64,000 nt of DNA from Actinomycetes bacterium (GCA_025360585.1 JANYBW010000041.1:1-64000); one strand, 5' to 3'; positions 33,616 through 42,506 are shown, counted from the stretch's first letter. The notes: a model not told the origin generated them from the letters alone. Translations and numbers: made by a program.

Positions 33616-34575
33616 TCAGCCCAACACCGGTAAAAGTTCGTCGAAGGCCATGCTCCAACGTTGGGCCATTTCTTCGAACAACGGATCAAGATCTACGGCG
33701 CGCCCAGCAGCGAGCCGCGCGAGTTTGAACTGCATCGTCTTTGCCAGCTCAGCAACGCGGCTGAATTCTTTCGATGCTCCACCGGTTTCTACACTGTGTT
33801 CGTTACAAAACTCCAGCAACGACACAGCTAATTCGGCGGTTGCGCCACACTGGCGCAGGGTGGCAAACGCGTACTGGTGAAACGCTTCCACTCCACCGGC
33901 CCGCAGCCATTCAAGATCATTTCGAAACCGCGCCGCGAGTTTCTCTACGGGGTTGCCATCCGGCCTGCGCGCAAAGTGCTTCGCGGAGACCAGCATGACA
34001 TGGTCAATCGCGGCCGATGAACGCTCACGGCTGGACACATCGCGGATTCGCTCAGTGTATGGAGGTAGGACATCACCCGACATTTCCGTACGCCGAAGAA
34101 CACCGTCGTAATCCTCGCCGCCAAGTTCGTAGTAGCTCGCGCCGTGGAAATAGCCCAACTCCCGCGCGTCGCGGTCGATCTTGTTGACCACGATCGACGA
34201 TTTCACGTGCTCGGTTCGATACGAAACTCCCGCAGTGTCTGGCAAAAACCACGAATCAACTTCCGCGGTCATGAGCCGGCCCTGCGCGAGCTGTTCGATG
34301 ATGTGATGTTCAAGCCCTTGCCACGGGTTGAGCTCCGCAACATCGAGGCCGTACAACTCACGCAGATCTTCCAACGGATACTTAACGAACTGCCACTGTT
34401 CGCCTTCGAAATCGGCAGACAACGTAAACGCCAAACCGGCACGAGGATCATGGCCCAGCGAGTGCAGAACTTCAATCCACAAATCGACGTAACAATTCGT
34501 TTCGGGCCAGACGCGATCGGCGCCGTGTAACGCGCTGCGTATGTACGTCGACGCGTCGAGTTCGAGGAGCTGCAT
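33616..34575 (-). CDS. DUF1839 family protein
   Basis: 319 residues starting at ATG 34575, which shares its A with the TAA of the upstream ligase gene. LDASTYIRSALHGADRVWPETNCYVDLWIEVLHSLGHDP, DFEGEQWQFVKYPLEDLRELYGLDVAELNPW and YYELGGEDYDGVLRR are the conserved blocks I associate with DUF1839. These proteins travel with amino acid:[carrier protein] ligases in Bradyrhizobium and other bacteria. A hydrolase- or transferase-like role on the aminoacylated carrier is often supposed but not shown. Helical C-terminus; no signal peptide. Confidence 0.75.
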   Translation of the reverse strand: MQLLELDASTYIRSALHGADRVWPETNCYVDLWIEVLHSLGHDPRAGLAFTLSADFEGEQWQFVKYPLEDLRELYGLDVAELNPWQGLEHHIIEQLAQGRLMTAEVDSWFLPDTAGVSYRTEHVKSSIVVNKIDRDARELGYFHGASYYELGGEDYDGVLRRTEMSGDVLPPYTERIRDVSSRERSSAAIDHVMLVSAKHFARRPDGNPVEKLAARFRNDLEWLRAGGVEAFHQYAFATLRQCGATAELAVSLLEFCNEHSVETGGASKEFSRVAELAKTMQFKLARLAAGRAVDLDPLFEEMAQRWSMAFDELLPVLG

Positions 34576-35504
34576 TAGACGCCTAACCGCGAACGGTACT
34601 CCCGCGGCCACAATTCAAGATCCATGCCGTGCCGCGCAAACAACGCCAAAACTATGCGCTCCATGCCAAATCCGACACAAGCCGAGTGTGCCACCCCACC
34701 ATCGTGCGTGTTAATTCCGAAGGGAATGGTCAGATGATCTTGATGGCAGTTGCACGAAACAATCGCCGTTGACTTTTCGGGATTCGCGACCGTAGCGACT
34801 ACTTCGAACTTCAACGCGTCGCCGCGCTGATTCGCGGCGAGCATTCTTCCCGCTCGCCCAAAGAAGGGATCGTTGGCAACTTCATCAGCTACATCGAGCC
34901 CGATTGATTTCATAAGGATCTGCGAACGTTCGAGCCAGCGATTGCGAAACGCCAGCGCAGACTCGGGAGTACCGACGTGCACAAACTCGTGCTGATGAAA
35001 TGTCATCATGCGTGCAGGATCATCGGATCCTTCGTGGCGAAAACAGCTGCCCAACACATCGAAGGTTCGACCACCGCGCGGCAATATCCCAGAAATTGTA
35101 GGATAAATTGGGTAGCACGCGGCGGGAACGAGCACGAGCTCCGTAGGGTCGAGTTCGGTCGACCACGGGCCATCATCAGCCAAAGTTTGCAACAAAGCGG
35201 CGTGCTCGCGGTCACCACCAAGAAACGAATGCACCGATCCGATCAAGTCCGGAAAGGAACGCACATAGTCGGTTCGTACGAAATGTTCGCGAGGCAGCAA
35301 CGGCGGGAACCGCATGAGTTCCGGTTGATCCACCTGGCCGGCTTCGGTAACGAGCGCGTCGAGGCCATCAAACACGTGCACGAATGCCGCGCCTTTGCCG
35401 TAGAGGCCTTTGACGGTCGAACCGATGAGCACTCCTGCGTGAATCAAGCGATCGCGTAGGTCTTGATAACAATCGACCACCGCCGTCGCGTCCGCGTCGG
35501 TCAT
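34575..35504 (-). CDS. amino acid:[carrier protein] ligase, stand-alone class II aaRS-like
   Basis: 309 residues from ATG 35504, overlapping the upstream stop by ATGA. It is a truncated seryl-tRNA-synthetase-like catalytic domain with no tRNA-binding arm. Motif 2 appears as CFRHE (154-158) with FHQHEFVHVG following, and motif 3 as GFGMERIVLALF (Arg283). Cys130, Glu173 and Cys276 match in spacing the Zn ligands of the characterised Bradyrhizobium enzymes (131/176/279). Those activate Gly or Ala as adenylate and load the phosphopantetheine arm of a small carrier protein. The carrier gene lies two genes upstream. Which amino acid is used here is not evident. Confidence 0.88.
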   Translation of the reverse strand: MTDADATAVVDCYQDLRDRLIHAGVLIGSTVKGLYGKGAAFVHVFDGLDALVTEAGQVDQPELMRFPPLLPREHFVRTDYVRSFPDLIGSVHSFLGGDREHAALLQTLADDGPWSTELDPTELVLVPAACYPIYPTISGILPRGGRTFDVLGSCFRHEGSDDPARMMTFHQHEFVHVGTPESALAFRNRWLERSQILMKSIGLDVADEVANDPFFGRAGRMLAANQRGDALKFEVVATVANPEKSTAIVSCNCHQDHLTIPFGINTHDGGVAHSACVGFGMERIVLALFARHGMDLELWPREYRSRLGV

Positions 35505-36697
35505 CGGGATTCCTTGTGGACCAACAGCATCTGCGCGCTCGCGGCGATCAAGCGATCGTTGCTCACCATCAATGCTGCGCCGTGCGAATCGCGCAGCAGA
35601 CGGCCCAATGAAAACGGCGTATCTTCGAGATATCCAGCGATTCCACAAATACGCAACGCGGCGGTAACGATATCGACGACCATCGTGCTCGAAGACACCT
35701 TCAGCGCATTCATGCGCAGCGCAAATCCCATCGATGAGGCCAAGTTGTCGTCGTCCCAGGCCGTCTCGTATTCGGCGATCCGCGCCGCCACCATCGCTCG
35801 GAATTCTTCAAGCTGGGTAACCAAATTCGCGAGATGCAACGCGCTCGGCGGCAACGCGCCCGGGCTCTTGCGGGCGGCCGCGCGAACAAACGCGCGAGCA
35901 GTATCAACTGCGGTCGTCGCAATCCCGAGCCACACCGAAGCCCACAACACGTGCGAGGTCGGCAGCATCGTTCGCGCCGAGATATCGGCGTACGAATCGG
36001 AAAGGATCTGTTGCACAGTTCCAGTGCCCTGAACGATGTAGCCATCGCTGCAAGTACCCCGAAAGCCCAATGCTTTCCATGGGCTTTGATGTTCGAGGGT
36101 CGTCGTTGCCTTCGGCAACACAACCAAGACCTGATCGCTGGCAGGGCTTTCAACGGTGCGTCGAGCGGTGGCCAGAATTGCGTCGGCGTGTACCCCGTAC
36201 GAAACAACCGGCGAATCCTTGACCAAACTAAATTCGTCATCGATTGTCTCGACTGCACAGATACTGGTGCGTACGTCGCCGCCGACGCCCTTTTCGGTTG
36301 TTGCCGAAGCGAGGAGTAGCTCATCCGCCGCCACCGCCCGCAAATAGTCATGGCACCAGGCCGAACGGCCGTGGCGCGCTAACGCTGCGATTTGAATGTG
36401 GTGCATTGCGTAGACCATCGAGCTCGACGCGCAGTTGCGGCCAAGAGCTTCGACTGCTGCCGCGACGACCGTGATCCGACATCCGCTGCCGCCGAATTCT
36501 TGGGGAACCAACAGCGACAACATGCGTTCGCTTCGCAATGCCGAGATGGTTTCGATCGGGAATCGAGCGTCGCAATCGACTGCGTCCGCGTGCAGTCGAG
36601 CGACCCGTTCGCTGATATCTGTGGCAATACCGACGGCGTCACTCGGCGATGGAGTGGTCTTCGTCATTGCGACGACCTTGTTGTGCATTGCATCCAC
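35501..36697 (-). CDS. acyl-CoA-dehydrogenase-like flavoprotein of the aminoacyl-CP operon
   Basis: 398 residues of the acyl-CoA dehydrogenase superfamily: LLVPQEFGGSGCRITVVAAAVEALGRNCASSSMVYAMHH near the N-terminus, a middle domain with WKALGFRGTCSDGYIVQG, and a C-terminal bundle ending ALRICGIAGYLEDTPFSLGRLLRDS. Similar proteins sit beside aminoacyl-carrier-protein ligases in other bacteria and could desaturate or hydroxylate the loaded aminoacyl group. In-frame ATGs at 36688 and 36667 are alternative starts; 36688 has GGTGG upstream. ETF or oxygen as acceptor is unknown. Confidence 0.75.
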   Translation of the reverse strand: MDAMHNKVVAMTKTTPSPSDAVGIATDISERVARLHADAVDCDARFPIETISALRSERMLSLLVPQEFGGSGCRITVVAAAVEALGRNCASSSMVYAMHHIQIAALARHGRSAWCHDYLRAVAADELLLASATTEKGVGGDVRTSICAVETIDDEFSLVKDSPVVSYGVHADAILATARRTVESPASDQVLVVLPKATTTLEHQSPWKALGFRGTCSDGYIVQGTGTVQQILSDSYADISARTMLPTSHVLWASVWLGIATTAVDTARAFVRAAARKSPGALPPSALHLANLVTQLEEFRAMVAARIAEYETAWDDDNLASSMGFALRMNALKVSSSTMVVDIVTAALRICGIAGYLEDTPFSLGRLLRDSHGAALMVSNDRLIAASAQMLLVHKESR

Positions 36698-36719
36698 CGA
36701 ATCTGGTCTGGACTACGAA

Positions 36720-36965
36720 CTAGGCCGAAGCCGAGACAAGTTCCGACAGCGCTTCACGGATCGCGTCGATCGATTCGAACGTCTGGCGCTTCAGTAGCCG
36801 TTCCGGAAATTCGACGTCGAATTCATCTTCTAACCCGAGCATCAAGTTCACGCTCGCATGCGAGGTCAGCCCCATGCGATAGAGATCGTCGGCATCGTTC
36901 ACCTCATCGATGCCAATCGCGAGCTTCGCGAACTGGGCGATGACGCTTCGGATTTGTTCGTTCAT
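36720..36965 (-). CDS. acyl-carrier-protein-like aminoacyl carrier protein
   Basis: 81 residues with a four-helix carrier fold. The phosphopantetheine site is MGLTSHASVNLMLGLEDEFD with Ser35, where typical ACPs have GxDS. FPERLLKRQTFESIDAI is the helix III-IV segment seen in carriers paired with amino acid:CP ligases. The ATG overlaps the phosphopantetheinyl transferase stop by four bases, so the carrier and its activating enzyme are translationally coupled. This is the probable substrate of the ligase two genes downstream. Confidence 0.88.
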   Translation of the reverse strand: MNEQIRSVIAQFAKLAIGIDEVNDADDLYRMGLTSHASVNLMLGLEDEFDVEFPERLLKRQTFESIDAIREALSELVSASA

Positions 36966-37381
36966 GACGTCCCTTTGGGTTCGGGTTTGGTTGTTGCTCC
37001 AACCTGCGCCACGGCGACCGCGATTGCGGTTCCGTGATCGTGACTCAAGCTGACTGCAATTTCAGTAATATTTTGCTGCTGCGCGAGCTCCGCGGCGCTG
37101 CCAGTCAGCACCACTTCGCACCATCCTTGCGGATCCCGCACCACTTCAATAGACCGCCATTCGGGACGCGTGCCGATGGGTCGCAGCACTTTCAACACGG
37201 CTTCCTTCGCAGCAAATCGTGCGGCCAGCCGCTCCGACTCCATCAAGGGAGCCGACGCGGCGTATTCGCGTTCGCCGTCAGTGAAGACGCGTTCAAGGTA
37301 CTGCTCGCCGAAGTTTGCCATCGACTCCTCAACATCGATTGCTAAACACACATCATTTCCGATTCGCAGCACGTTGATCAT
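36962..37381 (-). CDS. AcpS-type 4'-phosphopantetheinyl transferase
   Basis: 139 residues from ATG 37381 (MINVLRIGNDVCLAIDVEES); an in-frame ATG at 37417 would add 12 residues. YLERVFTDGEREYAASAP and the Mg/CoA motif ERLAARFAAKEAVLKVLRPIG define the AcpS family. It transfers the phosphopantetheine arm from CoA to carrier-protein serine. Its place as first gene of the operon, overlapping the dedicated carrier gene, implies a private enzyme for that carrier rather than the housekeeping AcpS. Confidence 0.85.
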   Translation of the reverse strand: MINVLRIGNDVCLAIDVEESMANFGEQYLERVFTDGEREYAASAPLMESERLAARFAAKEAVLKVLRPIGTRPEWRSIEVVRDPQGWCEVVLTGSAAELAQQQNITEIAVSLSHDHGTAIAVAVAQVGATTKPEPKGTS

Positions 37382-37406
37382 CAGATCACGATCGCCGTGC
37401 CCCGCC

Positions 37407-37430
37407 GCGGATTCCATTCGCGGATTCCAT
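37407..37430 (-). repeat. 11-bp direct repeat in the AcpS leader
   Basis: ATGGAATCCGC occurs twice, separated by 2 bases, each copy with its own ATG. The 37417 ATG is in frame with the transferase; the 37430 ATG opens a short frame that ends before the gene start. This may set initiation levels, or be incidental. Confidence 0.6.
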
Positions 37431-37573
37431 ACCAGGCGTTATCGACTCACCTGCGACACCCTTAATAACGCATTCACGCAGAAACGACCATGATCCGAAC
37501 GGCTCATAATGCGCGAACGTGGCGCGGGCAACATTTTGCGGCGAGAAGGCAGACTCTGGACCAAGCCAACCCG

Positions 37574-37612
37574 ATCCGAATCGTTCGGATATTACATCCA
37601 TTCTGATGTATC
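37574..37612. promoter_or_regulatory. two adjacent palindromes in the MarR/AcpS divergent promoter
   Basis: ATCCGAATCGTTCGGAT (37574-37590) is a perfect 7-3-7 inverted repeat. Directly after it, ATTACATC (37591-37598) and GATGTATC (37605-37612) form an 8-6-8 near-palindrome, 9 bases before the MarR start. The second has the size and position of a MarR operator; the first may serve another dimer or the divergent carrier-protein operon. Function inferred. Confidence 0.55.
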
Positions 37613-37621
37613 TTTTATGAT

Positions 37622-38089
37622 ATGAATGGTATGGAGCTTTTCATTTTGGGTCGAAAGCTGATGAAAATCAGCGAAGAAGCCATCCCGCGCGAGGGATTCC
37701 GCCAGCTGCCCACGAGCGTTCGATCCATTTTGATGGATGTGTTTGAGCATCCCGACACCTCGGTTGGCGAGATCGCGGCCCGTACCGGTTTCCCGCAAAG
37801 CCACGTATCGGCTTCGGTCGCCAAACTTCGCGACGAAGGCGCATTCGTGACTGCGATCGATCCCGCCGATCGCCGCCGCACTCTGGTGCGCCGTTCGCCA
37901 GAAGTGACCAAGCGAGCGGCGCAACGGGTTTCGTTACCGATCGACGGCGCTATCGCCAATGCGCTGGGTACATCCGATCATATGGAGATCGGTCTCGTGG
38001 TGAACGCATTGCAACTGCTCTTCGATCGTCTCACCCCCGAAGCACTCGTGCGTCTGCGCGCCGAAGCAGCAATGGAGGAATCGTGCTGA
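37622..38089 (+). CDS. MarR-family transcriptional regulator
   Basis: 155 residues with a central winged helix: ILMDVFEHPDTSVGEIAARTGFPQSHVSASVAKLRDEGAFVTAIDPADRRRTLVRRSPE (about residues 36-95), including the wing motif DPADRRRT of MarR proteins. It overlaps by 7 bases a two-gene ABC exporter, the classic arrangement of a repressor with the drug or lipid pump it controls. Near-palindromes immediately upstream are its likely operator. ATG 37631 is an alternative start. The inducer is unknown. Confidence 0.85.
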   Translation: MNGMELFILGRKLMKISEEAIPREGFRQLPTSVRSILMDVFEHPDTSVGEIAARTGFPQSHVSASVAKLRDEGAFVTAIDPADRRRTLVRRSPEVTKRAAQRVSLPIDGAIANALGTSDHMEIGLVVNALQLLFDRLTPEALVRLRAEAAMEESC

Positions 38090-39813
38090 AGCAACTCCTT
38101 GCGCAATTCCTGCGCAAATACCGCGCCACGCTCATTGTCGTCGTCTTGCTCCAACTTGTTCAGGCGATCGCAGGTCTATTCCTGCCCAGCCTCAACGCAA
38201 AGATCATCGACCAAGGCGTGCTGAAGGGCGATACGTCCTACATCTGGAAGACCGGCAGCATCATGCTCGTGTTCACGCTGATCCAGGTCGCCTTTTCAAT
38301 TTCCGCGATCTACTTCGGATCGCAAGCCTCAATGGGCGCCGGCCGTGATATCCGCGACGCGCTCTTTCATCGCGGGACTTCATTTAGCGCCCGAGAGATT
38401 GGCCATTTCGGAGCTCCCTCGCTCATCACGCGTATCACCAACGACGTGCAACAAGTACAGATGCTCGTACAGATGTCGTGCACCATGATGATTGCGGCAC
38501 CGATCACCGTTGTCGGCGCAATCGTGATGGCTATCCGAGAAGACACCGGCCTTTCCAAGCTTCTGATGATCAGCGTGCCCGCATTGAGTATCGGTATCGG
38601 TCTCATCATTTTCCGCATGGTCCCGCAGTACCGCGTCATGCAGGAACGCATCGATCACATCAACCAGGTCCTGCGCGAACAGATCATTGGCATTCGAGTC
38701 GTGCGAGCCTTTGTTCGCGAGCCCGATGAGGTGAAGCGGTTCCAAACTGGCAACGATGCACTCACCGAAACATCATTAAACGCAGGCCGTTTAACCGCTT
38801 TCATGTTTCCCACCGTGATGTTGATCTTGAACGCATCGATGGTCGCCGCGGTTTGGGTTGCTGGCGATCGCATTACCAGCGGACACATGAAGATCGGGGC
38901 GCTCGTCGCCTTCCTGAGCTACCTCGCGCAGATCATCATGTCGATCATGATGGCCACGTTCATGGTGATGATGGTTCCCCGCGCAACGGTGTGCGCCGAG
39001 CGTATCCAAGAGGTCCTCTATACGCCATCTTCGGTCGTGACCGCCGACAACCCAGTAACCGAATTGTCGGAACATGGCCATCTCGAAATGCGCAATGTTT
39101 CGTTTCACTACCCGGGCGCGCAGCAGGCCGTCCTCACCAATGTCTGTTTCACGGCACGCCCAGGACAAACCACCGCGATCATTGGAAGTACCGGCTCAGG
39201 AAAGACCACGTTGTTGGGTCTGGTTCCTCGGTTGTTCGACGCGACCGCGGGCGATGTCTTCGTCGACGGCGTGAACGTCCGCGACCTCGACCCAGAACTC
39301 CTGTGGAGCCGCATCGGCCTCGTGCCGCAAAAGCCGTACCTGTTCTCCGGGACCATCGCTTCGAACCTTCGTTACGCGGATCCCGACGCAACCGACGACG
39401 ACCTGTGGGCCGCCCTCGAAATCGCACAGGCAACCGATTTCGTTACTGCAATGCCCGACCAGCTCAACGCGCGTGTTGCTCAGGGAGGAACGAGCGTATC
39501 GGGTGGCCAACGGCAGCGCCTCGCCATCGCTCGAGCATTGGTGCGCAAACCCGACGTATTTTTGTTCGACGACTCTTTTTCCGCACTCGATTTGGCGACC
39601 GATTCACGATTGCGCGCCGCACTCGCTCCGCATACCGCCAATGCCACCGTGATCATCGTTGCACAACGCGTCTCCACCATCAAAAACGCTGATCAAATTC
39701 TTGTCCTTGAAGATGGCCATCAGGTTGGGCTCGGCACCCACGACGAACTGCTCGAAACTTGCCCGACGTATCAAGAAATCGTCGCGTCGCAAATCAGCGA
39801 GGAAGCAGCATGA
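38083..39813 (+). CDS. ABC exporter half-transporter, degenerate-site subunit
   Basis: 576 residues from GTG 38083 behind GGAGG. Six membrane helices (1-310) precede an NBD with Walker A IIGSTGSGKTTLLG, Q-loop VPQKPY, signature VSGGQRQRLAIARAL and Walker B VFLFDDSFSALD. The catalytic Glu after Walker B is Asp, as in the degenerate site of heterodimeric exporters such as TM287/288 or BmrCD. The partner is the next gene, overlapping by ATGA. Probable substrates are hydrophobic drugs or lipids; specificity cannot be read. Confidence 0.88.
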   Translation: MLKQLLAQFLRKYRATLIVVVLLQLVQAIAGLFLPSLNAKIIDQGVLKGDTSYIWKTGSIMLVFTLIQVAFSISAIYFGSQASMGAGRDIRDALFHRGTSFSAREIGHFGAPSLITRITNDVQQVQMLVQMSCTMMIAAPITVVGAIVMAIREDTGLSKLLMISVPALSIGIGLIIFRMVPQYRVMQERIDHINQVLREQIIGIRVVRAFVREPDEVKRFQTGNDALTETSLNAGRLTAFMFPTVMLILNASMVAAVWVAGDRITSGHMKIGALVAFLSYLAQIIMSIMMATFMVMMVPRATVCAERIQEVLYTPSSVVTADNPVTELSEHGHLEMRNVSFHYPGAQQAVLTNVCFTARPGQTTAIIGSTGSGKTTLLGLVPRLFDATAGDVFVDGVNVRDLDPELLWSRIGLVPQKPYLFSGTIASNLRYADPDATDDDLWAALEIAQATDFVTAMPDQLNARVAQGGTSVSGGQRQRLAIARALVRKPDVFLFDDSFSALDLATDSRLRAALAPHTANATVIIVAQRVSTIKNADQILVLEDGHQVGLGTHDELLETCPTYQEIVASQISEEAA

Positions 39814-41771
39814 GCGACCACCGCCCTCACGATCCGACGAACGATGGAGCAACCCCGATCGCGCAGCCACTCAATGGCCCCGCGGGTTCCGAGGAGAACA
39901 CGATCGAGCAACCGGTGAACCGTCCCGACGCCAGTGAAATCCGCAACTCCACTGGTCGCTTTGGCAGCCTCGGCATGCCGGGCGAAACCACCGATGACTT
40001 CGCGGGTTCTACACGACGGCTCATGGATCGATTGCGTCCCGACGCCGCGCTCACAATCGTCGTACTCATCCTGGCCATCGTCAGCGCCACGTTGACTTCG
40101 CTCGGGCCGCGCCAACTCGGCCATGCCACCACGACCGTCTTTGTAGGCGTATTCCGCAAATCAAAGGGCGGGCCCGGCATCGACTTCACGGCATTGCACG
40201 CTGCACTGTTTCGCGTAATGGCGTTGTATATCGCGGCCGGAATCTGCTCGTACGTGCAGGCGCGGATCCTGGCTGGCGTCGTGCAGCGCACAATGCGCAC
40301 GTTGCGCGCGGATGTCGAAGACAAACTCAACCGATTGCCGTTGAGCTACATCGACCGTCAACCACGCGGTGATCTCCTGAGCCGCGTCACCAACGACATC
40401 GATAACTTGGCCCAAAGCTTGCAACAAACGCTGAGTCAAATGCTGACGTCGGTGTTGAGCTTGTTGGGCGTCCTCACGATGATGGTGTGGATCTCACCAA
40501 CACTCGCGATCGTCGCTTTGGTCACGATCCCGATCTCGTGGTGGACAATGAAAGCGATCACGAAACGATCCAAGGCAAAATTCACTGCACAATGGATGCA
40601 CACCGGCTCACTCAACGCGCAGGTGGAAGAGGCGTTCACCGGACATTCGCTGGTGAAAGTGTTCGGCCGTCAACACGATGTGGAACAGCGATTCCAGACC
40701 GAAAACCAAGCGCTCTACCGCGCGAGCTTCGCGGCGCAGTTCTATTCCGGATGCATCCAGCCAGCCATGATGTTCCTCGGGAACCTCAATTATGTCGTGA
40801 TTGCCGTCGTCGGCGGGCTCCGCGTGTCTTCGGGCACAATGACCTTGGGTGATGTTCAAGCGTTCATCCAATATTCTCGCCAATTCACACAACCGCTCAC
40901 CCAGGTAGCATCGATGGCCAACGTCATGCAGTCGGGCATCGCCAGCGCAGAGCGAATCTTCCAACTGCTCGACGCGCCGGAACAATCGCCCGATCCTGCC
41001 GATGCGGCAACCGTCCCCGAATCCGTCGGCCGAGTCGCGTTCGAAAACATCTCGTTTTCTTACGACCCTGCGAACCCGTTGATCGAAGACCTGAGTCTGG
41101 TCGCCGAGCCCGGACGAACGGTGGCGATCGTCGGGCCCACAGGTGCTGGAAAAACCACGCTCGTGAATCTCATCATGCGCTTTTACGAGCTCAACGGTGG
41201 GCGTATCACCCTCGACGGTGTTGATATCGCATCGCTGCGTCGAGATGAGCTACGCGGCAACATCGGCATGGTGCTCCAAGACACGTGGCTCTTCGGTGGC
41301 ACAATTCGCGACAACATCGCGTACGGCAACTTGGAAGCCACTGAGGAACAAATCCGCGACGCCGCCCGCGCGACGTACGTTGATCGTTTCGTGCATTCGT
41401 TGCCGTTGGGTTACGACACGGTCATCAACGACGAGGGCACGAACCTCAGCGCAGGTGAGAAACAACTGGTCACGATCGCGCGCGCGTTTCTTTCCGATCC
41501 GACAATCTTGATCCTTGATGAAGCAACCAGTTCTGTCGACACGCGCACGGAAGTACTTATCCAACGAGCAATGAATGCGCTGCGTTCGCAACGAACCAGT
41601 TTCGTTATTGCGCATCGCCTCTCGACGATTCGCGACGCGGATGTGATCTTGGTCATGGACGGCGGCAAAATTGTTGAACAAGGCAACCACAATCAACTTC
41701 TCGCCGCGCACGGCGCGTACTTCACCCTTTACAACTCGCAATTCGCGGCGGCAGCAGCCGAACTCCAATAG
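39810..41771 (+). CDS. ABC exporter half-transporter, canonical-site subunit
   Basis: 653 residues. A ~65-residue hydrophilic N-terminal extension (DHRPHDPTNDGATPIAQPLN...) precedes six membrane helices and an NBD with IVGPTGAGKTTLV, LQDTWLFGGTIRDNIAYG, signature LSAGEKQLVTIARAFL and Walker B ILILDEATSSVD with an intact catalytic Glu. With the preceding protein it forms an asymmetric heterodimer. The C-terminus (YNSQFAAAAAELQ) is typical. Regulated with its partner by the upstream MarR protein. Confidence 0.88.
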   Translation: MSDHRPHDPTNDGATPIAQPLNGPAGSEENTIEQPVNRPDASEIRNSTGRFGSLGMPGETTDDFAGSTRRLMDRLRPDAALTIVVLILAIVSATLTSLGPRQLGHATTTVFVGVFRKSKGGPGIDFTALHAALFRVMALYIAAGICSYVQARILAGVVQRTMRTLRADVEDKLNRLPLSYIDRQPRGDLLSRVTNDIDNLAQSLQQTLSQMLTSVLSLLGVLTMMVWISPTLAIVALVTIPISWWTMKAITKRSKAKFTAQWMHTGSLNAQVEEAFTGHSLVKVFGRQHDVEQRFQTENQALYRASFAAQFYSGCIQPAMMFLGNLNYVVIAVVGGLRVSSGTMTLGDVQAFIQYSRQFTQPLTQVASMANVMQSGIASAERIFQLLDAPEQSPDPADAATVPESVGRVAFENISFSYDPANPLIEDLSLVAEPGRTVAIVGPTGAGKTTLVNLIMRFYELNGGRITLDGVDIASLRRDELRGNIGMVLQDTWLFGGTIRDNIAYGNLEATEEQIRDAARATYVDRFVHSLPLGYDTVINDEGTNLSAGEKQLVTIARAFLSDPTILILDEATSSVDTRTEVLIQRAMNALRSQRTSFVIAHRLSTIRDADVILVMDGGKIVEQGNHNQLLAAHGAYFTLYNSQFAAAAAELQ

Positions 41772-41942
41772 CAACCACCATTCGGACGATGCCCGACGGC
41801 CTAGTGCCAACGTTGCCGTCACAACGGCGTTAGCACGGGATTGTTTAACTCAAGGTTTGCCCAGATACTGCGGTTCCACCCCAACCGAATTGCTTGCGAC
41901 ACACCGTCGCGACGGTTGGAGTTGTGAATCGAGAATATCTAC

Positions 41943-42494
41943 ATGCACCACGTTCGTTCGGCCACCAGGCTCGCCGCTACTGCAATTATTGCCGTTTCTG
42001 CTGCGGCTTTGGGCTGCACCCCGTTTGCCGCGTCTTCGAATACCCGGCCACCGACCATTGCGGTCGACGACACCGCGAGCACCATGGCTGCCAATGCAAC
42101 AACACTGTCGGTCCTCAGCAACGACATGGGTGCGTGGGACAACCCAACCGCATCGATTTCCATGGCGATCGCACCAATCCACGGAACTGCGCACACGAAT
42201 ATCGACAACACAATCACCTATACGCCGGACGCGGGTTTTACCGGCGCCGACACGTTTCAGTACACGCTGTACGACGTTCGAGGAAGCTTGTCGTGGGGCA
42301 ACGTCACCATCGATGTGAACGACCTCGCGGCTACGTGCCAATCACGAGCGATGACCGCAGCCGTACAAATGAAAAAACAAAACGGTGCGACGGTCGTCAC
42401 CGGTACCCCGGGCGACGACGTCATCGTGGGTACTCCGGGCGATGACATCATCTACGGCGGGATCGGATACAACCGCATCACGAACTGCGAGTAA
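41943..42494 (+). CDS. small secreted Ig-like protein with RTX-like tail
   Basis: 183 residues. Signal peptide MHHVRSATRLAATAIIAVSA with a possible lipobox Cys at 25 (ALGC). Residues 40-125 (AVDDTASTMAANATTLSVLSNDMGAWDNP ... ITYTPDAGFTGADTFQYTLYD) are a cadherin-like/Big_9 Ig domain. The C-terminus TGTPGDDVIVGTPGDDIIYGG carries two to three calcium-binding RTX-type nonapeptides, very few for such a protein. Extracellular or surface anchored. 171 bases after the ABC operon and convergent with zur. Confidence 0.7.
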   Translation: MHHVRSATRLAATAIIAVSAAALGCTPFAASSNTRPPTIAVDDTASTMAANATTLSVLSNDMGAWDNPTASISMAIAPIHGTAHTNIDNTITYTPDAGFTGADTFQYTLYDVRGSLSWGNVTIDVNDLAATCQSRAMTAAVQMKKQNGATVVTGTPGDDVIVGTPGDDIIYGGIGYNRITNCE

Positions 42495-42506
42495 TCCCCC
42501 GCGTGG

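Noticed and set aside
41800-41835. hairpin GCCGT-CACA-ACGGC after the ABC operon as terminator
   Set aside because: Stem of five and no T-run; too weak to call with confidence.
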